Below are positions 51,902 to 59,696 of a DNA stretch of 64,000 bases, one piece after another. The notes beneath the pieces are model-generated. The model was not told where the DNA came from and searched no databases. It was given only the letters and a program-made list of their open reading frames with translations. Numbering within the stretch: the stretch's first letter is position 1; the number at the start of each line of letters is the position of its first letter. Source of the DNA: JBOZRQ01 sp050789255 (GTDB taxonomy: Bacteria > Bacillota > Sulfobacillia > Symbiobacteriales > Symbiobacteriaceae); assembly GCA_050789255.1 (NCBI GenBank), contig JBOZRQ010000013.1:1-64000 (forward strand), read 5' to 3'. The translations under genes and the position numbers were made by a program.

Positions 51902-51955
51902 GTGGCCGTCACCTGCCTTCTTGTATTAGAGTCCCATTCTCTGAAGGTGTCAGAC

Positions 51956-52246
51956 TTAGAGTCCCATTCTCTGAACGGCGTCAATCAGAAATCCTGAGAC
52001 CATTCGCAAGATCAAAAGAAGAAGCCAGGGTGACAAGTCGATCCCCATGCCGCCGGTGGGCAGGATGTTGCGAATGGGGGCCAGGAAGGGCTCGGTCGCC
52101 CTCCACACGTACTCATCGATCGTGAAGAACCATCCGTTGGAGCGGTTACGGTACCGCGGCCTGAACCACGAGGTCAGCACGCGCACAGTCACCAGTACCA
52201 TCAGGATGTTGAAAAACAACTTGAGCGCTGTCGATACGATACCCAT
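51956..52246 (-). CDS. ylmG: YggT family membrane protein (YlmG)
   Basis: This 96-residue protein has two membrane helices and the YggT pattern: VRVLTSWF early and WRATEPFLAPIRNILPTGGMGIDLSPWLLLLIL. It is thought to work in membrane or division-site organisation. The gene is 17 bases after sepF, and its place between sepF and divIVA is conserved. Confidence 0.9.
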   Translation of the reverse strand: MGIVSTALKLFFNILMVLVTVRVLTSWFRPRYRNRSNGWFFTIDEYVWRATEPFLAPIRNILPTGGMGIDLSPWLLLLILRMVSGFLIDAVQRMGL

Positions 52247-52263
52247 GGGTCCTCCCCCACCGG

Positions 52264-52905
52264 TTACCTATTCTGCCAATCGAACTTCGGACGGGTTTCG
52301 TCCTTCTGGGCGCCGCGCCCCGTGGCCCGGATGAGCAGATCGGACTCCTCCCGGGTGGTGTAGGGGATGTTGCGGGCTGGCATGGCCTCCTCGCGGGCCG
52401 GCGTGCCGGTCAGCTTTTCCAGGATGCCGGGGGGCAGATCGACGGCTCCGCCGCCAATGGCGGTGCCGGTCAGGCCGCGGCCCATGGTGGAGATGTCGGT
52501 GCCCTGCGGGGCGAAGAAGAAGATGCCCGCCGCGACCCGCTGGGTTTCGCCGCCCAGGGCATAGATGGCGCCGTTGAGGAAGTTGAGGATTTTCTGGGCA
52601 AGGTCCTTGTCCAGCGACTCCAGGTTTAGAATGACAGGGCGCCGGGAGCGCATTTGGTCGACGATGGTCTGCACCTCTTCGAAGGACCGTGGCTCTACGA
52701 CCAGGACCTTGAAGGCGGTCTGCTTCTGCGGTGCGGCGGTGATGGGAACCACAGGGGCGCGCCGGTCCACCGGGCGCTTGATGTCGGCGGGCCACTCCTC
52801 CGCTGCGGGGGCAGCCTCTTCGATCTCGTCTTCGTATTCGTCTTCCTCCGGACCAAAGCCCAAATAGTCGGCGAGCTTGGCCAAAAGGCCCCTCTTCTGC
52901 TGCAT
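52264..52905 (-). CDS. sepF: Cell division protein SepF
   Basis: The 213-residue protein opens with a short amphipathic membrane-binding helix (LAKLADYLGFG), has an acidic/Ala-rich linker, and a DUF552 core (KVLVVEPRSFEEVQTIVDQMRSRRPVILNLESLD, about 85-120; FLNGAIYALGGETQRVAAGIFFFAP). SepF rings bind FtsZ and anchor it to the membrane. It is longer than the ~150 residues of Bacillus because of an extra ~45-residue C-terminal tail with many charged residues. Confidence 0.93.
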   Translation of the reverse strand: MQQKRGLLAKLADYLGFGPEEDEYEDEIEEAAPAAEEWPADIKRPVDRRAPVVPITAAPQKQTAFKVLVVEPRSFEEVQTIVDQMRSRRPVILNLESLDKDLAQKILNFLNGAIYALGGETQRVAAGIFFFAPQGTDISTMGRGLTGTAIGGGAVDLPPGILEKLTGTPAREEAMPARNIPYTTREESDLLIRATGRGAQKDETRPKFDWQNR

Positions 52906-52950
52906 GTGCCCGGTACCTCCCTCAGGTGCTAGAAAATCGCGCCTTTCTCC

Positions 52951-53646
52951 TTATGCCCTGGCGCCGAAGAGGGCGGTGCCCACTCGGACCAGGGTGGCCC
53001 CTTCTTCGATGGCAACTTCAAAATCGCCTGACATGCCCATGGACAGATGCTCCATGCTGACGCCCGGAATTCCCAGCCGCCGGACCTTGTCCGCCAGTTC
53101 ACGGAGGCGGCGGAAGTGCGGGCGGGCGGCTTCGGGGTCATCCGACTGGGGGGCCATGGTCATGAGCCCCCGGATTCGGAGGTGCCCCAGGGCGCCGACG
53201 CGCTCCAGGAAAGGGACCAGGTCGGACGGAGAGATTCCGTGTTTGCTTTCCTCGCCGGAGACGTTGACCTGTACAAGCGCCTCGCAGGGGATTCCCCGGC
53301 GGGCGGCGGCCTTGGACAACTCCTCTGCCAGCGAGTCGCGGTCCAGGGAGTGGATGAGGCTTGCCATTTCCAGCGCCTGCTTGACCTTGTTGGTCTGAAG
53401 CGAGCCGATGAGGTGCCACGTGACCCCGCTTTGCAGGAAGGGCCACTTCTCCTTCAGCTCCTGGACGCGGTTCTCACCCAGATGGGTGATTCCCTGCGCC
53501 AGGACCGCCTGAATTTCCTCGACGGTGCGGGTTTTGCTGACGGCGATCAGGGTGACGCTCTCGGGGCTGCGCCCACTGCGGCTGGCGGCTGCGGCAATTC
53601 GCGCCCGCACCGCTTCCACTGGACTTACGTTCGACACCAGAATCAA
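52951..53646 (-). CDS. yggS: YggS family PLP-binding protein (YlmE)
   Basis: The 231-residue protein is the PLP homeostasis protein YggS/PipY: PLP lysine in VTLIAVSKTRTVEEI, then LGENRVQELKEKW, WHLIGSLQTNK and LSMGMSGDFEVAIEEGATLVRVG. It has no known catalytic reaction and balances vitamin B6 and amino acid pools. I set the start at TTG 53646 because GGAAGG is five bases upstream; GTG 53637 is the alternative. It is in the conserved ylmD-ylmE-sepF order. Confidence 0.92.
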   Translation of the reverse strand: MILVSNVSPVEAVRARIAAAASRSGRSPESVTLIAVSKTRTVEEIQAVLAQGITHLGENRVQELKEKWPFLQSGVTWHLIGSLQTNKVKQALEMASLIHSLDRDSLAEELSKAAARRGIPCEALVQVNVSGEESKHGISPSDLVPFLERVGALGHLRIRGLMTMAPQSDDPEAARPHFRRLRELADKVRRLGIPGVSMEHLSMGMSGDFEVAIEEGATLVRVGTALFGARA

Positions 53647-53701
53647 ACTTCCCTTCCGATAACTAGACAGAATTTCCATTGGGCAGGGCAATGTGAAGCG
53701 G

Positions 53702-54658
53702 TCAATCCATGTGGGTCGGGGCCGTGCGCACAACCCGTGCGCCGGGCGACAGATCGGCTTCCAGCACCACTTCGGAGACGTTTCCGCCGAGCACTTTTGC
53801 AGGTATGAAGACCGGGGTGGCCCCTTCCAGCACCCAGACCCCCTGGCGCCCTCCCCGCACATCAATGGCGGTCCGCGGCACCACGAGGCCCGTAAAGGAG
53901 TCAAAGACCACGGAGACCGACGCCTTTCGGACGCCGCTGAGCGCCTCCGGGAAGGTCGGGGCGGTCAGGTAGAGCAGCGCCTCGCTCCCCTCCCGGGCGA
54001 TCCGGGCGATGCGCCCCTCGGAGGTGGCGCCGCCCCAGCCCGGGAAGCGAATGCGAACGGTCGTGCCCTCGTCCACCGGAGGCATCGCCTCCAGGTTCAC
54101 CAGGGTGACGAGGGCCTGACTGAAGTTGTCCACCACCTTGAACAGGGGCGCCCCCGCCTCGGCCCGCCCGTCGGCGATCGGCCGGGGGCTCGGCGCCGGC
54201 AGCGCCTTGAACCACGCAGGCTCCCATTTGGCCACCTGAGCGGTGCTAAGGCTGGCTTCCAGGCCATCCACCTGATAGGAGACCAGGCCAGCGTTCTCCG
54301 CCACGACCTGGGTACCTTCGACTGCAACCACGGGAGATCCCACCCGCACCCGCTGCCCTTCCGCAGCCACCCGTTTGACCCCGCCCGACGACGGGGCCGC
54401 GTAGACCCGTTCGGTCCGCACCACCAGGGCGTCCGTCTCCACGGCCACCTCCACCGATCCGTGCCGAACGGATACCGTTTCGGGCACGAAGATGGGCCTG
54501 CTGCGGGAAAGCCAGAAGCCACCGGCAGCCAGGGCGCCCAGGGCCGTAAGCGCCAGCAAGAGCTTGCGCCACGGACGGCGTCCGGGTCTGGACGGCGGCG
54601 GCAGGGTTCCGCGCACGGCGCGGAGATGGCGGCGGTGGGTCTGCGATTGGCGCTGCAT
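53702..54658 (-). CDS. HlyD-like membrane fusion protein
   Basis: This 318-residue protein has a basic N-terminus, one membrane helix (about 33-50, LLLALTALGALAAGGFWL) and an outer part with barrel-sandwich/lipoyl-like text (GGVKRVAAEGQRVRVGSPVVAVEG) and a C-terminal RND/HlyD-type barrel (GLVVPRTAIDVRGGRQGVWVLEG). It lacks the long coiled hairpin of true efflux adaptors. No ABC or MFS partner is near; it sits inside the ylm cluster between pgeF and yggS. A role in envelope or division processes is possible but inferred. Confidence 0.75.
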   Translation of the reverse strand: MQRQSQTHRRHLRAVRGTLPPPSRPGRRPWRKLLLALTALGALAAGGFWLSRSRPIFVPETVSVRHGSVEVAVETDALVVRTERVYAAPSSGGVKRVAAEGQRVRVGSPVVAVEGTQVVAENAGLVSYQVDGLEASLSTAQVAKWEPAWFKALPAPSPRPIADGRAEAGAPLFKVVDNFSQALVTLVNLEAMPPVDEGTTVRIRFPGWGGATSEGRIARIAREGSEALLYLTAPTFPEALSGVRKASVSVVFDSFTGLVVPRTAIDVRGGRQGVWVLEGATPVFIPAKVLGGNVSEVVLEADLSPGARVVRTAPTHMD

Positions 54659-54709
54659 GCTCTCCCCCCCTCCTTTGGCCGATTCGGCAGAGGGCGGGCA
54701 CCTCCCTGC

Positions 54710-55525
54710 TTATAGTAATGCGATGACTGCCGCCCCTCTTCCGGCGGTCCCCGATTCAGCTCTATGAGAAAAATATCGATTTACACTACATGAGGTACAC
54801 TCGCCGCTCACCGACACCTGGGTCACCCCGGCGTTCAGCAGGTCCTGCCGGTTGGCGGACCAGAGGTCCATCTGGTACTTGCCGGGCTTACGGCCCGGCA
54901 GGAGCAGGGAGGCGGCTGCGTCGCCGAAGTGGGCCCGCAGGGGGTTGGCGACCGCATCGTCCACCTCGTAGCAGCAGGGGCCGATGGAGGGACCAACCGC
55001 CGCCCGGATGTCGGCGGGGTTGCAGCCATACTCAGCCGCCATGGCTGCCACCGCCCGTCCGGCGATGCCCGCCACGGTGCCGCGCCAGCCCGCATGGACG
55101 GCGCCCACCGCCCGGCGGACCGGGTCGTAGAGCAGCACCGGCACGCAGTCAGCCGCCGTCACGATGAGGGCGAGCCGCGGCCGGTCGGTGATGATCGCAT
55201 CGCAGTCAGGAACGAATCGGACGCCCCCGGGACCCTCGGGCTCCTCGCCGGTGACGGGCACCACCCGGTCGCCGTGGACCAGGCCGGCCATGACCGCCTG
55301 CTCGGGCAGCAGGCCCAGGATCTGCAGGGTTCGCTCCCGGTTAGCCGCCACGTGGGCCGGGTCATCGCCCACGGAGATGCTCCAGTTGAGCCCGGCGCCC
55401 CACCGGCGGCTCAGGCCGCCGCCCCGGCCGGTAAAGAGCGCTGCGCAGCCGCCCCCCGCCTCCAGGGCAGGCAGGTGCAGCACGCCGACACCATCATGCT
55501 CTTTCCACTCGGCGCTCTGGTTCAT
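54710..55525 (-). CDS. pgeF: Peptidoglycan editing factor PgeF (YlmD, laccase-domain family)
   Basis: The 271-residue protein carries the zinc residues of this family: His in GLVHGDRV, Cys in VTAADCVPVLLYD and His in GAVHAGWRGTVAGIA. PgeF proteins hydrolyse wrongly made L-Ser-containing muropeptides in E. coli, and some oxidise phenols or act on purine nucleosides. ATG 55525 is chosen because AGGTGG lies upstream. It is the ylmD position of the ylm cluster, upstream of the HlyD-like gene. Confidence 0.9.
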   Translation of the reverse strand: MNQSAEWKEHDGVGVLHLPALEAGGGCAALFTGRGGGLSRRWGAGLNWSISVGDDPAHVAANRERTLQILGLLPEQAVMAGLVHGDRVVPVTGEEPEGPGGVRFVPDCDAIITDRPRLALIVTAADCVPVLLYDPVRRAVGAVHAGWRGTVAGIAGRAVAAMAAEYGCNPADIRAAVGPSIGPCCYEVDDAVANPLRAHFGDAAASLLLPGRKPGKYQMDLWSANRQDLLNAGVTQVSVSGECTSCSVNRYFSHRAESGTAGRGAAVIALL

Positions 55526-55677
55526 GAGCCTACCACCTCTTCCCACTAGTTTAGCAAAGCGGCGCCCCGGGGACCACTCCCCGCCAGGCGGATCGGATGC
55601 GTTGAAGCGTTCTCTGCGTCGCACTCGTGGGTCCGTCCCAGTTACAATTTAGCAAACGCTGCATTGGAGGCGTGGAA

Positions 55678-56415
55678 ATGTTGAGGGAGCGATGGGTTGA
55701 TCACCGTGGAGTGCGGCTGCAGGTGCTCGAGTCCGGGGATGCCGCCCCGGGTTGCGTCCCGGTCTTGCTCCTTCCCGGAACCCCGGCCCCAGCGCAGGAG
55801 TATGCGGCGGTCGCCGCCGCCCTGGCGCCGCATCCCAGCCTGGCGGTGAGCCTGCGGGGCTGCGGTCCTAGCGACGCGCCCGATACGGGGTACGCGCTGG
55901 AAGACTTCGTCTCCGATGTCGAAGCGGTCATCGACTCATACCGGTTTGAGCAGGTGTGCCTGGTCGGCTTCTCCATCGCCACCGCCTATGTGCTTGCGTA
56001 CGCCCTGCGACATCCGACGACGGCCCATGGGCTGGTCCTGGTCGACTACCCGCCAAGGTACCCGGCATTCCCACCGGAGTTCGCCGACCGGGTCCTGGCC
56101 AACAGTCCGCCCGACCTGTTTCCTCCCAAGGTGATCCGCGGAATTCAGGCGGACTCCAGGAGCACGGACTTTGCCGAAGAGCTCCCGCAGGTTCGCTGCC
56201 CGGTATTGGTGGTCAGGGCAGGCCGGGGATCCAGGCTGACCGATGCCCACCTGCAGACCTACCAGTCGAAGCTGCCAGCAGCCCGAGTCGCCACCCTTCC
56301 GGATGCCCCGCATGACGCTCGCCAGCCCACCATCGAGCCCTTGGTGGGGACCATTCGTGAGTTCTTAGCAGGCCTCGAATTTGAGCGAGCCCGCCATCGG
56401 GGACGAAAGTACTAG
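55678..56415 (+). CDS. Alpha/beta hydrolase
   Basis: This 245-residue protein has the alpha/beta hydrolase fold: VPVLLLPGTPAPAQEYAAVAAAL (oxyanion loop), nucleophile elbow VGFSIATAYVLAYALRHP, and catalytic His in LPDAPHDARQ. The elbow is GFSIA rather than GxSxG, a mild departure. It lacks a signal peptide and so is cytosolic; substrate is unknown. ATG 55678 follows GGAGG by eight bases. It is divergent from pgeF. Confidence 0.82.
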   Translation: MLRERWVDHRGVRLQVLESGDAAPGCVPVLLLPGTPAPAQEYAAVAAALAPHPSLAVSLRGCGPSDAPDTGYALEDFVSDVEAVIDSYRFEQVCLVGFSIATAYVLAYALRHPTTAHGLVLVDYPPRYPAFPPEFADRVLANSPPDLFPPKVIRGIQADSRSTDFAEELPQVRCPVLVVRAGRGSRLTDAHLQTYQSKLPAARVATLPDAPHDARQPTIEPLVGTIREFLAGLEFERARHRGRKY

Positions 56416-56422
56416 GGTTTGC

Positions 56423-56560
56423 GGGCGCCTGTTCGGGGCTGACGCAATATCTGGACGGGTTTTGGCAGGTTTCATCCTCACCCAGCTACACTTTCTCCCT
56501 GAGTCCATCAGGCGCCCATCCCCCACCGCACCTCGCCCCCTGTCAATCATGGCAGGGGGC
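56423..56560 (+). promoter_or_regulatory. Structured leader candidate with terminator upstream of the chromate transporter gene
   Basis: GGGCGCCTG (56423-56431) and CAGGCGCCC (56509-56517) are perfect inverted arms 77 bases apart, followed by a hairpin GCCCCCTG/CAGGGGGC (56535-56560) with CGCTTTCG after it. The pattern of a closed domain then a terminator is that of a riboswitch or attenuator, but no known class is recognised. The second hairpin could simply end the hydrolase transcript. Confidence 0.4.
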
Positions 56561-56686
56561 CGCTTTCGTCGCGCACATCGCAAGGATGGAACACCAGAAC
56601 CGAGAATACAGATACAAGTGCTACGATTGTTCTTTCTCACGCTACGAACCATTCAACCCTGCACTCAGGAAGGAAGGCTCACCCGC

Positions 56687-57217
56687 ATGAACTACTGGAC
56701 CTTGCTCCTCGCCTTTACCCGCGCAAACCTGCTTGGCTACGGCGGCGGCCCCTCGGTGATCCCGCTGATCAAGGTGGAGGTCGTGGATACGTACAAGTGG
56801 ATCTCTGCGGAGGAGTTCGCTGACGCTCTGGCCATTGGCAATACGCTTCCCGGGCCCATCGCCACGAAGATGTCAGCTTACATAGGCTACAAGATCGCCG
56901 GGGCGGGCGGGGCGGCCATGGCCCTGTTGGGCACCGTGCTCCCCACGGCGCTGATGATGATCATCCTGGCGGCGGTCCTGATCAGGTTCAAGGACTCCGA
57001 GGTGATCAAGGGGATGATCAAGGGCGTCAAGCCGGTGGTCTTTGTGCTCTTCGTGCTGCTCGCCCTGGAGTTCTTGCCCTTCGCCCGGCCCGACAAGGCG
57101 GGCTGGATCCCCGCCACCCTCGCCGTCGCCTCCTTCGTGGCGATCTATTTCTTCAAGGTGCACCAGGCGCTGGCGATCCTGGGCGCCATCTTGGTCGGGG
57201 CCTTCTTCATCCGCTGA
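56687..57217 (+). CDS. Chromate transporter family protein (single CHR domain)
   Basis: The 176-residue membrane protein is one CHR domain: TLLLAFTRANLLGYGGGPSVIPLI, ISAEEFADALAIGNTLPGPIATKMSAYIGYKIAG and about five to six helices. Half-size CHR proteins usually occur as adjacent pairs that form a heterodimer; only one copy is here, so it would act as a homodimer or with a distant partner. Members export chromate or related anions. AGGAAGG precedes the ATG. Confidence 0.87.
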   Translation: MNYWTLLLAFTRANLLGYGGGPSVIPLIKVEVVDTYKWISAEEFADALAIGNTLPGPIATKMSAYIGYKIAGAGGAAMALLGTVLPTALMMIILAAVLIRFKDSEVIKGMIKGVKPVVFVLFVLLALEFLPFARPDKAGWIPATLAVASFVAIYFFKVHQALAILGAILVGAFFIR

Positions 57218-57297
57218 TTTTGCCCCTAAATCATCCAGTCAGTCCATACGATACCATACACGGAAGATCTCTCACCTGAAGCGAGTGAGGTGGCCGT

Positions 57298-57846
57298 GTG
57301 CTGTTGGGCCAGCTGGATCTGTTCTCCCAGACGCTCCAAAAGGATGAGCTACGGCTGTCGGCGGCGCTGCGGCAGGCCATGGAAGCCACCGGCCGGCCCA
57401 GCCGGCTGCTGGTGGTCTGCGTCGGCACCCCCCGCAATGCAGGGGACTCCCTGGGCCCCATGGCGGGGACGCTGCTGGAGCGGCGGCTGACCGGTTGGCG
57501 GGCGGGCGCCCTCCCCGTCGAGGTGGCGGGAACGCTGAGCGACCCGATCCACGCCATGAACCTGGCCGAGCGGGCCCAGGGTCTGCGGCGCCCGGACACC
57601 TTCGTCCTGGCGGTGGATGCCTCGGTGGGCAAGCCGGGCGAGGTGCTCCTGCGCAGCGGCCCGCTGGCGCCCGGCGCCGGCCTGGGCCGGGATCTGCCGC
57701 CCGTGGGCGACGTCCACCTGCTCTGCGGGGTGGCGCCGCTGGCGATGGGCTTCTGGTGTGCCCACATGGGCCACGTGCTGGGCATGGCGGAAGCGGTGGG
57801 GCGGGTCGTCGTCGGCGCCGCACTGGGCATCAGAATGGTCAGCTGA
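57298..57846 (+). CDS. yyaC: Spore protease YyaC (DUF1256)
   Basis: This 182-residue protein matches YyaC, a sporulation protein related to the germination protease GPR. Seen are LLVVCVGTPRNAGDSLGPMAGTLLE, then LAVDASVGKPGEVLLRSGPLAPGAGLGRDLPPVGD, which hold the conserved acidic residues. It starts with GTG at 57298 behind AGGTGG. It lies 80 bases after the CHR gene and is followed by a terminator shared with the convergent lipoprotein gene. Confidence 0.9.
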   Translation: MLLGQLDLFSQTLQKDELRLSAALRQAMEATGRPSRLLVVCVGTPRNAGDSLGPMAGTLLERRLTGWRAGALPVEVAGTLSDPIHAMNLAERAQGLRRPDTFVLAVDASVGKPGEVLLRSGPLAPGAGLGRDLPPVGDVHLLCGVAPLAMGFWCAHMGHVLGMAEAVGRVVVGAALGIRMVS

Positions 57847-57850
57847 CGAA

Positions 57851-57886
57851 AAGGCCCGGGGTGCGGTGGGACCGCCCCCGGGCCTT
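57851..57886. terminator. Bidirectional terminator between yyaC and the lipoprotein gene
   Basis: AAGGCCCGGGG and CCCCGGGCCTT form a perfect 11-base stem between convergent genes, four bases past the yyaC stop and four bases before the stop of the gene on the other strand. Confidence 0.75.
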
Positions 57887-57890
57887 GCTG

Positions 57891-59021
57891 TTACTTTCGG
57901 ACCATCGGCAGGGTCAGCTCGGTGGTGATGCTGCCATCCTTGGCGGACTCCAGCTGGTACTTGACCACAGCATCCTCCGGGACGCCGCCCTTGAGCAGGA
58001 TCCTGGTGCTGAACCAGCCGTAGTTTGGCGCCGCCTCGTCAGCCCTCACCGACTGGGTCACCAGCACCCGGTCCCCCGAGACGATCTGCACCTGGAAGAC
58101 GCCCTCAAAGGCCCGGGCCTTGCCCTCGATCAGAACCATGGTCGGGGCGAGGAGCACAGGCTTTACCACCCGGAAGTTATCGCTCCAGACCTCGTCCGGT
58201 GCGACAATCCCGCCGTCCTTCGGAGCGTCGGCCACCGGCGCCCTCGCCAGCTCCTTGCCGCCGCCGGACTCCACCGTGGTGACCACGAGGGCCATGTCCC
58301 GGGCGCCGGGCTCAACCTGCAGGTTGCCTACGTAGTAGCCCTCCTTGACCTGGGCGTCGGCCTGGGCAAGGATGTTGCCGCCGGAGATCAGCTCGAAGTG
58401 CAGGTCGGGAACGGCCGCCGTGCCGCTCACCTGCAGCAGCATGGGATTGACCCAGTTGGCCTGCACGGTGAACTCGGAGGCCTGAGGCTCCAGCTTCTGC
58501 ACCTGGAGCTCCTGGGGCTTGGCGCCGTCGCCGGCGGTCAGGTGGACCGTCACAGCGCCGGTCGTCTTCGGCAATTGGAAGACGCCCCCCGCGTTCACCA
58601 GTACGGCCGCGACAACTGTACCCGGCCCCGGGGCGACAAGTTGGGCCTCAATCAGGTAGTCACCGCCGGAGGCGGATGCGCGGGTGATCTCCACCCGGTA
58701 GCCACTGCTGGACTGTAAACCAGCCGATATCCCCACATAGGTGTATCGGTCATCGGTGAAGACCGCCGCAGCCGGCGTCACACCTGTGGCCCAGTTCTTG
58801 AAAGGCGCCGGCACCTGGTCGGAGCTAACGGCGGTGGCCTTCACCTCCGCGGTGGGTGCCTGCTCGACTTCGAGCATCTCCTTGACCTCGGCGCACAGGG
58901 CGGGGCGCTCCTTGCACCAGGTCTCGTAGGCGGCCCGCTCCTCGGGGGAGCAGCCGGCGAGCAGGGCTGCAACGGCGGCAATCGAAACGACGGCGACACG
59001 GGAACGGAGCGTTTTGCTCAC
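57891..59021 (-). CDS. Lipoprotein with PrcB-like and Gmad2 immunoglobulin-like domains
   Basis: The 376-residue product has a lipoprotein signal (VAVVSIAAVAALLAGC, modified Cys 24). Residues about 75-180 resemble PrcB_C (YTYVGISAGLQSSSGYRVEITR), the middle (about 190-270) is a beta-sandwich, and residues about 285-376 are Gmad2-like (VLIEGKARAFEGVFQVQIVSGDRVL; GWFSTRILLKGG). PrcB-type domains support surface proteases in spirochaetes and Gmad2 domains occur in spore germination and secreted proteins. It starts with GTG behind AAGGAGG. Its role is unknown. Confidence 0.72.
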   Translation of the reverse strand: MSKTLRSRVAVVSIAAVAALLAGCSPEERAAYETWCKERPALCAEVKEMLEVEQAPTAEVKATAVSSDQVPAPFKNWATGVTPAAAVFTDDRYTYVGISAGLQSSSGYRVEITRASASGGDYLIEAQLVAPGPGTVVAAVLVNAGGVFQLPKTTGAVTVHLTAGDGAKPQELQVQKLEPQASEFTVQANWVNPMLLQVSGTAAVPDLHFELISGGNILAQADAQVKEGYYVGNLQVEPGARDMALVVTTVESGGGKELARAPVADAPKDGGIVAPDEVWSDNFRVVKPVLLAPTMVLIEGKARAFEGVFQVQIVSGDRVLVTQSVRADEAAPNYGWFSTRILLKGGVPEDAVVKYQLESAKDGSITTELTLPMVRK

Positions 59022-59135
59022 GGTGGATCCTCCTTACAGCGTCTGACAGGGTCTTCGCAGATAAGGACGGATCGCCCCGCACCTCCGTTTCATCCCTGAG
59101 GAGCAGGCACCCCCGAGTTGCCTGCCCTGACCGTC

Positions 59136-59603
59136 TTAGCGCAGCGTCTTTGACATCATCGTTCCCCGCACACGGTAGCCCTGGCGCTCCGCCGACTTCT
59201 GCGCCGGGGGGTTGTGGGCGTGAATCCACAGGCTGGCCTTGCGAATCCCGAGCTGGCTCAGGTACTCCTCCGAGAGCCGGTGGAACTGCCCGGCGATCCC
59301 CTGCTTGCGGTAGGCCGGTTCAATGTAGACGTCGGCCAGGTAGCCTGCGGGCTCGCCGGTGCGCTCTGCGGGACGGATTCCCAGCAGCATGTAGCCCACC
59401 GGGCGCCCTCCATCTTCGGCGACGAAGGCCGCGCCCCCCGGTGAGCTGAGCACCGCGTGCAGGTTGGTCTCCGCCGAGCGCGCCACATCGGCGATCGAGG
59501 CCCGCTCCTGATCGTCCGGGGGCAGGATCTCCCAGGTATTGATCACCGAAAAGAGCTGCAGGTGCGGCAGGTCTTCCTGCCGCCAGAATCGGACCTGGGC
59601 CAA
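59136..59603 (-). CDS. GNAT family N-acetyltransferase
   Basis: The 155-residue protein has the GNAT acetyl-CoA motif in VYIEPAYRKQGIAGQFHRLSEEYLSQLGI (Q/RxxGxG/A form) and the C-terminal strand SLWIHAHNPPAQKSAERQGYRVRG. The acceptor substrate is unknown. I used TTG 59603 because GAGGAGGG is six bases upstream; earlier in-frame starts lie beyond the ribosome site. It is divergent from the CoA ligase gene and resembles in plan the GNAT gene at 60966-61433. Confidence 0.83.
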   Translation of the reverse strand: MAQVRFWRQEDLPHLQLFSVINTWEILPPDDQERASIADVARSAETNLHAVLSSPGGAAFVAEDGGRPVGYMLLGIRPAERTGEPAGYLADVYIEPAYRKQGIAGQFHRLSEEYLSQLGIRKASLWIHAHNPPAQKSAERQGYRVRGTMMSKTLR

Positions 59604-59696
59604 ACGGCTTCCCTCCTCTCTCGTTATGGTTACAGGTACGGTCGAAGCGTCGCGTTGGTGCATAAGATGGCTTGACTTCCAAGGGGAGGTTTACCC

